DNA from: Chryseobacterium sp. JM1
GTDB lineage: Bacteria; Bacteroidota; Bacteroidia; Flavobacteriales; Weeksellaceae
Length of the DNA stretch: 64,000 nt
Assembly (NCBI RefSeq): GCF_000737715.1
Contig: NZ_JPRN01000002.1
Location: 593,934 to 657,933, forward strand
Direction of reading: 5' to 3'
Part shown: one piece after another, positions 48,543-58,576 of the stretch
Layout of the letters: each line of letters opens with the position of its first letter
How positions within the stretch are numbered: position 1 is the stretch's first letter
The notes under the pieces: model-generated
The model's database searches: none
What the model was told of the DNA's origin: nothing
Seen by the model: the letters and a program-made list of their open reading frames with translations, nothing else
Translations under genes and position numbers: made by a program

Positions 48543-50711
48543 TTAAAATTTATATCCTATTGATAGTCTCCAGTTACGCGGAGCATTGTAGATCCATGTA
48601 TATGAACCGTCATCCGGTCTGTAACCGCTGTAAAGCTTTCTGTTCAGAACATTGTTCAACAATAGATTAACATCGAATTTTTTAGCAGTATAAGAAATAC
48701 CGAAGTTGGTGTCAAAATAATCTTCCAGGCTCTGGTCGTATTTTGCGGTTGTTCCAAACCAAGACTGTCTTCCTCCCTGATACTGATATCCTGCAGAAAT
48801 ACCGAATCCTTTTAGATTGCCATGTTCAAACCTGTAGCTTAACCATGTATTCTGTACGTTTTTAGCATTTCCGGGAGCTGCCGATCCTATTCTTGAAAGA
48901 TCCGTGTCTTCTGTTACTACAGCATCGGTATATGCATAGTTGATCACAACATTTAGTCCTCTTACAATCTCTCCTTTAATATCTGCTTCAAATCCTCTTG
49001 CTCTTTGTTCTCCAATGGCAAGTTTGTAAGGAAAATTAAAAGTGATCCCATCAGGATTTAATACGCCATGCGCTCTGTCGTCTACACTTATATTTTTTCT
49101 TGTAATTTCATAGACTGCGAAGGTAGAGTTCCATTTTCCATTGAACCAGTCTTTTTTCAGTCCAAATTCAATATTCTGACCTTTTAATGGAGCAGGAATA
49201 CTGGTATTATTAGCATAGCTTGCCACTGATTGAGGAACGAATGTTTTATCGAAAACTCCATATACTGAGAAATCATGATTAATAGAATAGCTGGCACCAA
49301 CTCTTGGGGTGAATTCTCCTGCCTGGTCAGCTTTGATAGCCGCTAAATTAGGATATCCCGAGAATGTTGTTCCACTGGTATATCTTCCTGCAAGGGTAAT
49401 GCGTAACTTATTATTAAGCATTCCTATTTGATCCTGAACATAATAAGAAGTATATTTTACGCCCTGATCATTATAATAATCTGCATTTCTGTTCAGATAA
49501 TAAGCACTTTCAGGAGGCAGCGTATTAGGATTTACGCCGTAAGCAATATTATGAACATTAATAGATCCTCCATCCCCTAGATAAGAGAAATCAGCCTGGT
49601 ATTTTCTATTTCCGTAATCGAATCCGGCAATGATTTTATGCGTAATGTTTCCTGTTTCTAAACTTCCTCGTACGTAGGTCTGGAATATATTGTTTTTTCC
49701 GAGAGCCTGCCAGTTGCTTAAAGATCTGCTGAGAATATTCGGGTCTGAACCATAAAAACCTCCCCACCACGAACCACCATCATAGTTCATATCCATGTAG
49801 GCATATTGTGTACTCCACACCCAGTCTTTGAATAATTTCTGATCCAAAGTCAAGAATAAGCTCTGATCCTTTACTTCTGTTTTTTTGAAGTTAGGGTCGT
49901 TAAAGTTGGTATGAACATCTAAGGAAGCATAACCGTCTTTAGACATCAAATAAGCTCCCGGCTGATTGAATTTTAAAAACTGATAATTATACTGTGCCGT
50001 GAATGTCGTTGTTTTTGTTGGTCTGAAAGTAATAGACGGAGCCACGATTATTTTGCTGGTCTTATCATTTTCTGACCATGATTTGTTGGAACTACCCATC
50101 AGGTTTAAACGGTAATCCAACACACCGTCTTTCACGATAACGCCGTCAAGATCTGCTTCTCCTCTGAAGAGATTGTAGCTTCCCGTTGTGAATCGTACAC
50201 TGTTGGCAAATTTTCCCGTAGGTTTTTTCGTTACCACATTGTAAAAACCTGCCGGGTCACCCATAGATCCCATGAATCCTGCAGGTCCTTTTACGAATTC
50301 TATCCTGTCAATGATTGATGCATCCGGGTTGATAGGTCCCCATGTAGAGGAAACATTCATTCCGTTCATATAAGTAGCGATACTTGCTCCTCTCATGAAA
50401 ACGTTTGAATACACATTGTCCCAGTGTTCTACTTTTCTGGCACCGCTTACGTTACGGACAATTCCTTCAGACATATTTAAAGTGATCTGGTCATTTAAAA
50501 CCTGACCGCTGATGGACTGTACGTTTTGTGGAAGTTCAATAATCGGGGTTTGCAGTCTTAATGATCCTGAAACCTCGTTAAGTTTATATTTCTGATAGTA
50601 TCTTCCGTTGACAACAACTTCTTCGATGTCATTTGATTTAATCGTGTCTTTTTGCTGAGCTAAGGTTAACATGGATGTTAATAATGCTGCTCCTATCGTT
50701 ATTTTTTTCAT
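48543..50711 (-). CDS. TonB-dependent siderophore receptor
   Basis: 722-aa outer-membrane receptor of the FhuA/FhuE-like siderophore group. The signal peptide is MKKITIGAALLTSMLTLAQ. The plug has IEEVVVNGRYYQKYKL, QTPIIELPQNVQSISGQVL, IDRIEFVKGPAGFMGSMGDPAGFYNVVTKKP. The barrel carries the family end NWRLSIGYKF. The phrase LPQNVQSIS and the GDPAGFYNVVTKKP stretch are characteristic of siderophore receptors. It lies second in a run of iron-type genes, 33 nt after another receptor, and probably shares its transcript. The siderophore itself cannot be read from the sequence. Confidence 0.94.
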   Translation of the reverse strand: MKKITIGAALLTSMLTLAQQKDTIKSNDIEEVVVNGRYYQKYKLNEVSGSLRLQTPIIELPQNVQSISGQVLNDQITLNMSEGIVRNVSGARKVEHWDNVYSNVFMRGASIATYMNGMNVSSTWGPINPDASIIDRIEFVKGPAGFMGSMGDPAGFYNVVTKKPTGKFANSVRFTTGSYNLFRGEADLDGVIVKDGVLDYRLNLMGSSNKSWSENDKTSKIIVAPSITFRPTKTTTFTAQYNYQFLKFNQPGAYLMSKDGYASLDVHTNFNDPNFKKTEVKDQSLFLTLDQKLFKDWVWSTQYAYMDMNYDGGSWWGGFYGSDPNILSRSLSNWQALGKNNIFQTYVRGSLETGNITHKIIAGFDYGNRKYQADFSYLGDGGSINVHNIAYGVNPNTLPPESAYYLNRNADYYNDQGVKYTSYYVQDQIGMLNNKLRITLAGRYTSGTTFSGYPNLAAIKADQAGEFTPRVGASYSINHDFSVYGVFDKTFVPQSVASYANNTSIPAPLKGQNIEFGLKKDWFNGKWNSTFAVYEITRKNISVDDRAHGVLNPDGITFNFPYKLAIGEQRARGFEADIKGEIVRGLNVVINYAYTDAVVTEDTDLSRIGSAAPGNAKNVQNTWLSYRFEHGNLKGFGISAGYQYQGGRQSWFGTTAKYDQSLEDYFDTNFGISYTAKKFDVNLLLNNVLNRKLYSGYRPDDGSYTWIYNAPRNWRLSIGYKF

Positions 50712-50743
50712 TGTTTAAGTAGTGTCTGAATTATGGTAATGGA

Positions 50744-52915
50744 TTAAAACTTGTAAGTAACAGTTCCCACTGCATTAATGAGTTTCTGTGGATTGGCAGT
50801 AGTGTATCCGATCCAGTAACGTTCATTAGTGAAATTGTCTACTTTTACTCCTATCCTGAATCTTTTAGTGTCATAATAGGCGCTGGCATTCAGTACAACA
50901 TATGACGGTAGTGAGAAAACACCATCGGCTGAGTTGTATATTTTATTTTCGCTGGCATAGTTTCCACCAACTCCGAATCCTAAGCCTTTAAGTTTTCCAT
51001 CAAGAAACTGGTAGCTTGCGTATAAATTAGCCAGATAAGGAGAACCTGACGTATTCGGTCTTCTGTCTAAAACAGACGGATCTGCTTTTGTATATTTCGA
51101 ATCATTATAAGTAAAACCTGCTATGGCTGTAAAACCTTTTACCAGATAAGCGTTCACTTCAAGCTCAACACCTCTGCTTACAATAGTTCCGTCCTGTATT
51201 TGAGCATTGGGAGCCTCTACGGTAGGCACATTTCTTAAAACATCCTTTACTTTAATGTTGTAGTAACTGAAAGTAGAAGATACTTTTCCGTTGAACAAGC
51301 TTGTTTTAATTCCTCCTTCCATTTGGTTGGCCTGTTCAGGAAGCGGAGTATTTGTCGCTCCTGACCCGTCTACATAATAGCTAAGGTTTTTAAAACTGTT
51401 CTGATAATTCCCAAAAAGAGAAACTTTGTCTTTGATCACTTCATACACAACCCCAAGTTTTGGAGAAAAGAACGTCTGATTCATTTTCTTTCCGTCCGCA
51501 ACATCTGCTCCCGGTTTATTGTTGAAATTGTCAACACGTAAAGCCATCAGTACATTCAGATTGTTCGTTATGTTCAGGACATTGGATAGGTAAACTGCGT
51601 AGTTTTCCTGTATTCCGGATATTAGGTAGGGCTTTTCATTTCCAGCCATTCCATTGTACATGGATTGAAGCGCTGCTCCGTTGAAGTTGGTATAGTTGAA
51701 GCCCGGCTGATGTAAGGGTACTGGTACAGATTCACCGGCAGCATTTTTGTCAAATCCGTTTACATCATAGAAATTCTGACTGTTGTTTACCCTTAAATAA
51801 TCAAATCCTAAAACAACACGGTTTCTTAAGCTTCCGATTTTAAAATCTCCGTTAAAGTTCTGCTGAAAATTGATTGATTTTTTTCTGCTGTCTCGGGTAG
51901 ACTGATCACTTCTGTACATGCTGGTAGCATCATCACCCATAAAATACAGATAAGGCATAAACCCGTCTGAATAGCTGGAAGAACTGCTGAAATTGGTGGA
52001 AGAAGTGATAGAATTTGAAATTTTATACTGAACCTGTCCGAAGAAATTGATGCTTCGTCCCGTATTGGTAAGGTCTTTTCCTAAATATGAATTTTTGTAA
52101 TCCAGATTAAGGTCCCTGATGTTATTCACCTTCTGCAAATATTTTCCTGAATAAAAGAAGAACGTCTGATCGCTCATACTCTTCATTTGGAATAATTCCA
52201 TATCCAGGTTAATGCTTAATCGGTCTGTTGGCTTATAGCTTAAGCTTGGTGCCACAGCTAAATTTCTTTTGAAACCTTCTGTCTGAAATGTACCTTCGTT
52301 GGTATAAGCAGAATTTAAGCGGAATAGAAGTTTCTTATCATTCGTAAGGGGAGTGTTGATGTCTACAGCAGCTCTGTACGTTTCATAACTTCCTCCTGCC
52401 AGACTTACATTTCCTCCGAAAGTCTCAAATGGTCTTTTTGTTACACGGTTGATAACACCTCCATAACTGGTCAGTAAGCTTCCGAATAATGTTCCGGATG
52501 GACCTTTTAAAACCTCAAGTTTTTCAAGGTTCACGGCATCTATAGTACTGGTTACTGCCCCAAGAACTCCGTTTCTCAATGAATTGGATGAAACAAATCC
52601 TCTTAAACTTACATAAGCTCCACCATCACCGGCTCTTCCATTAGATGTCCACATGGTTTGCAGACCCGTAATGTTTTTGAAAGCATCATCAACGGTAAAA
52701 ATTCCCTGATTTTCTAAAATTACTTTATCTACGCTCGAATATACCTGTGGGTTTTCAATAGCTTTTAAAGGCATTTTATTGGAATAATCACTGTCTTTTT
52801 TGACATAGGTGTTGATGATCACTTCATCAATGCTTTTTAAGGCTGTTGAATCCTTTTCCTGGGCAAAGACCAGTAGAGAACCCAGCAATGAGGCACAGAT
52901 CAGTACTTGTTTCAT
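50744..52915 (-). CDS. TonB-dependent siderophore receptor, first gene of the iron locus
   Basis: 723-aa outer-membrane receptor. Signal peptide MKQVLICASLLGSLLVFAQ, then IDEVIINTYVKKDSDYSNKM. Plug motifs are FKNITGLQTMWTSNGRAGDG, YVSLRGFVSSNSLRNGVLG, LEKLEVLKGPSGTLFGSLLTSYGGVINRVTKRP region. The barrel ends INAVGTVTYKF. It resembles siderophore receptors of the same group as the next gene. The start is the ATG at 52915; an alternative three codons upstream is less likely. It is the promoter-proximal gene of a five-gene run, with a -7 element 17 nt upstream. Confidence 0.93.
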   Translation of the reverse strand: MKQVLICASLLGSLLVFAQEKDSTALKSIDEVIINTYVKKDSDYSNKMPLKAIENPQVYSSVDKVILENQGIFTVDDAFKNITGLQTMWTSNGRAGDGGAYVSLRGFVSSNSLRNGVLGAVTSTIDAVNLEKLEVLKGPSGTLFGSLLTSYGGVINRVTKRPFETFGGNVSLAGGSYETYRAAVDINTPLTNDKKLLFRLNSAYTNEGTFQTEGFKRNLAVAPSLSYKPTDRLSINLDMELFQMKSMSDQTFFFYSGKYLQKVNNIRDLNLDYKNSYLGKDLTNTGRSINFFGQVQYKISNSITSSTNFSSSSSYSDGFMPYLYFMGDDATSMYRSDQSTRDSRKKSINFQQNFNGDFKIGSLRNRVVLGFDYLRVNNSQNFYDVNGFDKNAAGESVPVPLHQPGFNYTNFNGAALQSMYNGMAGNEKPYLISGIQENYAVYLSNVLNITNNLNVLMALRVDNFNNKPGADVADGKKMNQTFFSPKLGVVYEVIKDKVSLFGNYQNSFKNLSYYVDGSGATNTPLPEQANQMEGGIKTSLFNGKVSSTFSYYNIKVKDVLRNVPTVEAPNAQIQDGTIVSRGVELEVNAYLVKGFTAIAGFTYNDSKYTKADPSVLDRRPNTSGSPYLANLYASYQFLDGKLKGLGFGVGGNYASENKIYNSADGVFSLPSYVVLNASAYYDTKRFRIGVKVDNFTNERYWIGYTTANPQKLINAVGTVTYKF

Positions 52916-52932
52916 GAAAGTCAAATTTTTTG

Positions 52933-52940
52933 CAAATATA
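52933..52940 (-). promoter_or_regulatory. -7 element (TATATTTG) of the iron locus
   Basis: Exact TAnnTTTG on the minus strand, 17 nt before the first receptor ATG. No TTG at the expected spacing and no convincing Fur box. Confidence 0.5.
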
Positions 52941-53009
52941 TTGTTTTTAATTGTTCTAAATAAATAACAGGATTGATATTTATCATGAATTCATTAGGCA
53001 CTAAATAAC

Positions 53010-53046
53010 AAAACCCCGCTTCAGTCTGTGCTGAAGCGGGGTTTTT
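53010..53046. terminator. Strong bidirectional terminator between secA and the iron locus
   Basis: Perfect 15-bp stem AAAACCCCGCTTCAG / CTGAAGCGGGGTTTT with a 6-nt loop, then T. It lies about 25 nt after the secA stop on the minus strand. Confidence 0.92.
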
Positions 53047-53068
53047 ATGAGATTTTATTATTAATTCC

Positions 53069-56000
53069 TTAAGCAGGGATTTCTCCTTTGTATAAGAAAG
53101 AGATAATTTCTTTGTTCATTTTGTCTACCATTTCACTGAATAAGTGGAATGATTCCTGTTTGTAAATCACCAATGGATCTTTCTGCTCGTAAACGGCACC
53201 TTGAGAAGATCTTCTCAGGTCATCCATTTCACGAAGGTGAAGTTTCCAGTTTTCATCGATGATGGATAAAGTGATGTTCTTTTCAAAATCATTGATCAAA
53301 CTTTCACACTGAGTGTCATAAGCTTCTTTCAGATCAGCCACAATCGTCATTGTTTTGTGTCCGTCTGAGAAAGGAACCTGGATCATTTTAAACATAGAAC
53401 CCTGATTCTGATATACATTCTCAATGATAGGGAATGATTTTTCTTTCAGTAAGTTCAGTTTCATTTTATAATCTTCCTGAGCGGCCTTGAAAACAAGATC
53501 CGTCAGTTCAGGAATCTGCTTGCTCTTGAAATCATTTTCAGAAACCGGAGATTCCATCGTGAAGAACTTAATGATATCGAATTCGAAATCTTTATAGTTT
53601 CCTGTCGCTTTTCCTTTGGTAACAATTGAATTTGAAACATCGAAGATCATATTCGTAATGTCATACTTAAGGTGATCTCCAAAAAGAGCATTCTTTCTTC
53701 TCTTATAGATCACGTCACGCTGTTTGTTCATTACGTCATCGTACTCAAGAAGTCTCTTTCTGATCCCGAAGTTATTTTCCTCTACTTTCTTCTGCGCTCT
53801 TTCGATAGACTTGCTGATCATAGAATGCTGAATCACTTCACCATCTTTATGACCCATTCTGTCCATCATTTTCGCGATTCTCTCAGAACCGAAAAGACGC
53901 ATCAGGTTATCTTCAAGAGATACATAGAACTGAGAACTTCCAGGATCTCCCTGACGTCCCGCTCTACCTCTAAGCTGTCTGTCTACACGTCTTGAATCGT
54001 GTCTTTCAGTACCGATAATCGCCAAACCTCCTGCTTCTTTTACTTCTTTGGAAAGCTTGATATCCGTACCACGACCTGCCATGTTCGTTGCAATCGTTAC
54101 AACGCCCGGCTGTCCTGCTCCGGCAACGATCTCTGCTTCTTTCTTGTGAAGCTTCGCGTTCAATACCTGGTGTGGAATTTTTCTTAACTGAAGAGCCTTA
54201 GAAAGCAACTGAGAAATTTCAACAGAAGTAGTACCTACCAATACAGGTCTTTTTGCTGCGGTTAATTTTTCAATCTCTTCAATAACGGCGTTATATTTTT
54301 CACGGTTAGTTTTGAAAACTAAATCCTGTCTGTCATGTCTTAAAATAGGACGGTTGGTAGGAATCACCACAACATCTAATTTGTAGATTTCCCAAAGCTC
54401 TCCCGCCTCTGTTTCAGCAGTACCGGTCATCCCCGCAAGCTTGTTGTACATACGGAAATAGTTCTGAAGTGTTACCGTTGCAAAAGTCTGCGTAGCGGCT
54501 TCAATTTTCACATTTTCCTTAGCTTCGATCGCCTGGTGAAGACCGTCAGAATAACGTCTTCCTTCCATGATACGACCTGTCTGCTCGTCAACGATTTTTA
54601 CTTCCCCGTCAATCACTACATACTCATCATCTTTTTCAAATAATGTGTAAGCTTTTAACAGCTGGCTCATCGTGTGTACACGCTCAGATTTTTCAGCGAA
54701 TTCAGAGAAAAGTTTTTCTTTAGCCTCGAATTCTTCTTCTTTCGTAAGATTTTTTGCCTCAACTTCAGCGATTTCTGTTCCGATATCCGGAAGAACGAAG
54801 AAGTTATTGTCAGAATTCCCCTGAGACATATATTCTACTCCCTTATCCGTAAGATCAACCTGATTGTTTTTCTCTTCGATAACGAAATAAAGATCTTTAT
54901 CTACGATCGGCATGTCACGGTTGTTGTCCTGCATGTATTGCGCTTCTACTTTCTGAAGCAATGCTCTGTTTCCGCTTTCCGATAAGAATTTGATTAATTG
55001 TCTGTTTTTAGGAAGACCTCTGTAAGACTGAAGTAATTTGAATCCTCCTTCTTTGGTGTTTCCTGCAGCGATTAATTTTTTCGCTTCGTTAAAGAGTGCA
55101 GAAACCGTTTTTTTCTGAACTTCAACGATTCTGTCGATAGAAGGCTTAAGAACATCAAATTCCTGTCTGTCTCCCTGAGGAACCGGACCTGAAATAATCA
55201 ATGGTGTTCTGGCATCATCTACCAATACAGAGTCAACTTCATCCACAATCGCAAAGTTCAATTCTCTCTGCACAAGTTCTGAAGGTGAAGTTACCATGTT
55301 ATCTCTCAGATAATCGAAACCGAATTCGTTATTCGTTCCGTAAGTAATATCCGAGTTGTATGCTTTTCTTCTTCCGTCTGAGTTCGGCTGGTGATTATCG
55401 ATACAGTCGATAGACATTCCGTGGAACTGATAAAGAGGGCCCATCCATGCGGAGTCTCTTTTAGCAAGATAGTCATTCACCGTTACTACGTGAACACCTC
55501 TTTCAGAAAGTGAATTTAAGTAAATAGGTAATGTTCCTACCAAAGTTTTACCTTCACCGGTTGCCATTTCGGTAATTTTACCACTGTGAAGAATAACCCC
55601 TCCGATGAACTGAACATCATAATGGACCATGTCCCAAACTACAGGAGTTCCGGCGGCGTCCCAGGAGTTTTTCCAGATGGCAGTATCTCCCTGAATCTCT
55701 ACGAAATCTTTACCCGCTCCGGCCAATTGTCTGTCCCAGTCAGTTGCTTTCGTACGGATCTCTCCATTCTGAGCCCATCTTCTCGCTGTTTCTTTTACCA
55801 ATGCAAAAGCTTCAGGAAGGATCTGACCAAGAACTTTTTCTTCGATGTCGTATGATTCTTTTTTAAGAGCCTCAATTTTTGTGAAAAGAGCTTCCTTTTC
55901 ATCTACGTTAGGTGAATTTTTCACCTGCTCTTTTATCTGTTCTATCTGCGCTGTAATTTTGCTGGTTGCAGATTTAATATTGTCTTTAAATTCAGCAGTT

Positions 56001-56143
56001 TTTTCTCTCAGTCCATCATCAGTCAACTGTTGAATGGCTGGTTCTACAGCTTTGATTTTTGTTACAACTTTTTTTACTTCTTTTAGGTCCTGCGCTTTTT
56101 TGTCTCCCAAAAACCCTTTAAGAACTTTGTTTAAAAAACTCAT
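53069..56143 (-). CDS. secA: Protein translocase ATPase SecA
   Basis: 1024-aa motor ATPase that drives preproteins through SecYEG. Walker [17 protein letters not shown] (191-206), Walker [21 protein letters not shown], and helicase motifs [20 protein letters not shown] and [14 protein letters not shown] are intact. The preprotein crosslinking and helical scaffold parts follow. About 50 extra residues sit near 50-105 compared with E. coli SecA, as in other Bacteroidota. The C-terminal zinc domain (CxCx8CH) that binds SecB is missing: the protein ends [12 protein letters not shown]. Single gene with a strong terminator. Confidence 0.97.
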   Translation of the reverse strand: MSFLNKVLKGFLGDKKAQDLKEVKKVVTKIKAVEPAIQQLTDDGLREKTAEFKDNIKSATSKITAQIEQIKEQVKNSPNVDEKEALFTKIEALKKESYDIEEKVLGQILPEAFALVKETARRWAQNGEIRTKATDWDRQLAGAGKDFVEIQGDTAIWKNSWDAAGTPVVWDMVHYDVQFIGGVILHSGKITEMATGEGKTLVGTLPIYLNSLSERGVHVVTVNDYLAKRDSAWMGPLYQFHGMSIDCIDNHQPNSDGRRKAYNSDITYGTNNEFGFDYLRDNMVTSPSELVQRELNFAIVDEVDSVLVDDARTPLIISGPVPQGDRQEFDVLKPSIDRIVEVQKKTVSALFNEAKKLIAAGNTKEGGFKLLQSYRGLPKNRQLIKFLSESGNRALLQKVEAQYMQDNNRDMPIVDKDLYFVIEEKNNQVDLTDKGVEYMSQGNSDNNFFVLPDIGTEIAEVEAKNLTKEEEFEAKEKLFSEFAEKSERVHTMSQLLKAYTLFEKDDEYVVIDGEVKIVDEQTGRIMEGRRYSDGLHQAIEAKENVKIEAATQTFATVTLQNYFRMYNKLAGMTGTAETEAGELWEIYKLDVVVIPTNRPILRHDRQDLVFKTNREKYNAVIEEIEKLTAAKRPVLVGTTSVEISQLLSKALQLRKIPHQVLNAKLHKKEAEIVAGAGQPGVVTIATNMAGRGTDIKLSKEVKEAGGLAIIGTERHDSRRVDRQLRGRAGRQGDPGSSQFYVSLEDNLMRLFGSERIAKMMDRMGHKDGEVIQHSMISKSIERAQKKVEENNFGIRKRLLEYDDVMNKQRDVIYKRRKNALFGDHLKYDITNMIFDVSNSIVTKGKATGNYKDFEFDIIKFFTMESPVSENDFKSKQIPELTDLVFKAAQEDYKMKLNLLKEKSFPIIENVYQNQGSMFKMIQVPFSDGHKTMTIVADLKEAYDTQCESLINDFEKNITLSIIDENWKLHLREMDDLRRSSQGAVYEQKDPLVIYKQESFHLFSEMVDKMNKEIISFLYKGEIPA

Positions 56144-56270
56144 AAATTTTTTGCTTTATGCTTAAAGCAATATGCTTTAAGCGTTTTACTGACACGCTTA
56201 TCGTGTGAATTTTATATATAAAAAAGGGCAAAAAAGCTCTAAGCGCATTGCTTAAAGCTTATTGCTTTAA
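56144..56270. repeat. GCTTTA/TAAAGC word spacer upstream of secA
   Basis: Words TGCTTAAAGCAATATGC, TTTAAGC, GCATTGCTTAAAGC and TTGCTTTAA occur in both senses and can pair. ACACGCTTATCGTGT forms a smaller hairpin between. No gene. Confidence 0.5.
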
Positions 56271-56492
56271 TTAATATTCGTCTTCGTTCCAAAGGAAATC
56301 CTCGTCGGTAGGATAATCACTCCATACCTCTTCGATAGATTCGTAGATCTCTCCTTCGTCTTCAATAGCCTGAAGGTTTTCTACAACTTCCATGGGTGCA
56401 CCAGTTCTGATTGCATAGTCAATAAGTTCTGCTTTTGTCATCGGCCAAGGCGCGTCACTTAAATAGGAGGCTAGTTCTAATGTCCAGTACAT
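56271..56492 (-). CDS. DUF2795 domain-containing protein
   Basis: 73-aa acidic protein of the DUF2795 family, complete at its usual size. The signature is MYWTLELASYLSDAPWPMTKAELIDYAIRTGAP, followed by VVENLQAIEDEGEIYESIEEVW and an acidic end. Function unknown; it is found as a single gene in most Bacteroidota, often conserved. It lies 127 nt upstream of secA on the same strand, with a repeat spacer between, and has a -7 element 18 nt before the ATG. Confidence 0.92.
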   Translation of the reverse strand: MYWTLELASYLSDAPWPMTKAELIDYAIRTGAPMEVVENLQAIEDEGEIYESIEEVWSDYPTDEDFLWNEDEY

Positions 56493-56510
56493 AATTTTCT
56501 AATTTTTTTG

Positions 56511-56518
56511 CAAAAGTA
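56511..56518 (-). promoter_or_regulatory. -7 element (TACTTTTG) of the DUF2795 gene
   Basis: Exact TAnnTTTG on the minus strand, 18 nt before the ATG. No TTG at 17-23 nt. Confidence 0.5.
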
Positions 56519-56634
56519 TAAAATTAGCTTATATTATACGCTTTTTTATACTTGATTTTCAATTCTTTTTGATTAATTTTTGTTCATTGTCCGTCATAGA
56601 CCGCATTACAGCTGTTCCGGCAACTTACATGATG

Positions 56635-57657
56635 TCATTTTCTCAAAAACCATTCCACAAATTTTTTTATGCCATTTTGGAAGTCTGTGTCTGGTTTGTA
56701 GTCTATTAATGTCTTAGCTTTTGTGATATCTGCATTGGTTTTCTGGACATCTCCCGGCTGCATTGGCAGAATTTTCCGGGTGGCAGAAATTCCAAGGGTA
56801 TTTTCTATGGCAGCCAGCATTTCAGATAAAGTGACGACCTCGCTTTCCCCGAGATTAATAATTTCATAAACCTCTGAATGATTTTCCAGATAAAGGATGG
56901 ATTTCGTGATTCCATCAATGATATCATCAATATAAGTATAGTCTCTGGCCGTGTTTCCATCGCCGTAAAAAGGGATTTCGTGACCTTCTGAGATCAGTTT
57001 TGTAAATTTATGAATGGCAAGATCCGGCCTCTGTCTCGGCCCGTAAACGGTGAAGAAACGGAGCTGAATCATGTCAATATGATACAGATTATGGTAAACA
57101 TGTCCTAGAACTTCGCCACTTTTCTTGGTTGCAGCGTAAGGTGAAATAGGATTGTCCACATTATCAGTCTCTGCAAAAGGTGTTTTTTCGTTATTTCCGT
57201 AAACACTTGATGAGGAGGCACAGATGAATTTGTTGATATTGAATTCCTTACAAAGCTCCCATAGATTCATGGTACCGCGCACATTCACTTCCTCGTATTC
57301 CAGAGGTCTTTCAATAGAAGGGCGTACGCCTGCCAGTGCTGCCAGGTGGATAATAAGGTCTATTTTGTGGTTTTTGAAAATGGCTTCAAGCCCGTTTTTA
57401 TCCCGAATGTCCTGATAATAGAATTGGTAGCGGTCTGATTGGGAAATAGCCATTAATTGTCTGATATCTGTCTCTTTGTCCGAAAAATCAAAATCATAAT
57501 TTTTATCGATAGATGCTAAAGTATTTTTAATTTTTATCTGATAATTGTAGAAATCATCAAAATTGTCAACGTTTATGACAGAATGTCCATTTCGTAATAA
57601 TTTTTCTATTAAATGGGAACCTATAAATCCGCTTCCTCCAGTTACAAGATAAGTCAT
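56635..57657 (-). CDS. NAD-dependent epimerase (UDP-glucuronate 4-epimerase-like)
   Basis: 340-aa extended short-chain dehydrogenase acting on nucleotide sugars. The NAD-binding motif is TGGSGFIGSHL (6-16). Catalytic residues are SSSSVYGNN with Ser150 region and Tyr174-x3-Lys178 in SPYAATKKSGE. Substrate-side motifs RFFTVYGPRQRPDLAIHKF and FYGDGNTARDYTYIDDI match UDP-glucuronate 4-epimerases, which make UDP-galacturonate for capsule or O-antigen. No other polysaccharide gene is adjacent. Start ATG at 57657, 20 nt after a -7 element. Confidence 0.92.
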   Translation of the reverse strand: MTYLVTGGSGFIGSHLIEKLLRNGHSVINVDNFDDFYNYQIKIKNTLASIDKNYDFDFSDKETDIRQLMAISQSDRYQFYYQDIRDKNGLEAIFKNHKIDLIIHLAALAGVRPSIERPLEYEEVNVRGTMNLWELCKEFNINKFICASSSSVYGNNEKTPFAETDNVDNPISPYAATKKSGEVLGHVYHNLYHIDMIQLRFFTVYGPRQRPDLAIHKFTKLISEGHEIPFYGDGNTARDYTYIDDIIDGITKSILYLENHSEVYEIINLGESEVVTLSEMLAAIENTLGISATRKILPMQPGDVQKTNADITKAKTLIDYKPDTDFQNGIKKFVEWFLRK

Positions 57658-57676
57658 TTGTGATTTTTTAATGTCG

Positions 57677-57684
57677 CAAAAATA
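57677..57684 (-). promoter_or_regulatory. -7 element (TATTTTTG) of the epimerase gene
   Basis: Exact TAnnTTTG on the minus strand, 19 nt before the ATG. Confidence 0.5.
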
Positions 57685-57743
57685 TAAATTTACTTTTTGA
57701 AAATATAATCATTAAATTTACTTAAAAAAGTAATATAAACAGT

Positions 57744-58541
57744 ATGCAGTTTCAAGGGCAAATTTTAAAAATGACGAGTTTCGACACACAGCCGATCCAA
57801 TATTATCTAAATCTTTCAGGAGATCTTATCCATATGAATGAGCTTTTCGGAAAGGAACTGCGTATAAAACATACCGGATTTCAGTGTGTCAACTGCGGAG
57901 AAAATAAGCCTATTTACAGAATGGGATTCTGCAAGAACTGTTTCTTTGAAAGCCCTTACGCCAGTGATACCATCATCCGTCCTGAACTTTCTACGGCTCA
58001 TTTAGGCGTTGCAGAACGTGATCTGGAAGTGGAAAAACAGATCCAGTTACAGCCTCATACCGTATATTTAGCATACACCGGAGATGTAAAAGTAGGAGTA
58101 ACAAGAAATACCCAGATTCCAACAAGATGGATTGATCAGGGAGCCACTTTTGCACTGCCGATTGCCAGAACAGAAAACCGTTACGAAGCGGGAATGATAG
58201 AAGTTGCATTAAAAGAACATCTTCCTGACAAGACCAACTGGAGAAAAATGCTTCAGGATGATTTCGAAGGAGAAATTGATCTTGCCGATTTCCAGCAAAA
58301 GATCAGACAGTATTTTCCTGATGACTTCCAAAAGTTCTACAGTGAAGGAGAAGATTTGTGGAGATTTGATTATCCTTTTGAAAAACCTGCGAAAGTAACT
58401 TCATTCACTCTGGATAAAAAACCTGAGTTCACAGGAAAGCTTACAGGAATAAAAGGACAGTATCTGAGTTTCGACAGTGCCGATTTTATGAATGTAAGAG
58501 GTCATGAAGGCTATGTCATCGAGCTGGAGATAAAAAATTAA
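57744..58541 (+). CDS. DUF2797 domain-containing protein
   Basis: 265-aa protein of the DUF2797 family. Residues about 52-72 hold a zinc finger: CVNCGENKPIYRMGFCKNCF. Residues about 112-160 resemble a GIY-YIG-like strand-helix (TVYLAYTGDVKVGVTRN, IPTRWIDQGATFALPIART, NRYEAGMIEVALKEHLPDKT). Function unknown; the zinc finger and GIY-YIG-like core suggest a nucleic-acid role. It diverges from the epimerase gene and lies 35 nt upstream of the AsmA-like gene, probably co-transcribed. Confidence 0.88.
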   Translation: MQFQGQILKMTSFDTQPIQYYLNLSGDLIHMNELFGKELRIKHTGFQCVNCGENKPIYRMGFCKNCFFESPYASDTIIRPELSTAHLGVAERDLEVEKQIQLQPHTVYLAYTGDVKVGVTRNTQIPTRWIDQGATFALPIARTENRYEAGMIEVALKEHLPDKTNWRKMLQDDFEGEIDLADFQQKIRQYFPDDFQKFYSEGEDLWRFDYPFEKPAKVTSFTLDKKPEFTGKLTGIKGQYLSFDSADFMNVRGHEGYVIELEIKN

Positions 58542-58576
58542 TCTTATATTTAAGATGACAAACACCAAATTACAAT

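Noticed and set aside
52916..53000. Fur box upstream of the iron locus
   Set aside because: TTATTTAGAACAATTAAAAAC looks like a half site, but no inverted partner is present. Not enough to call.
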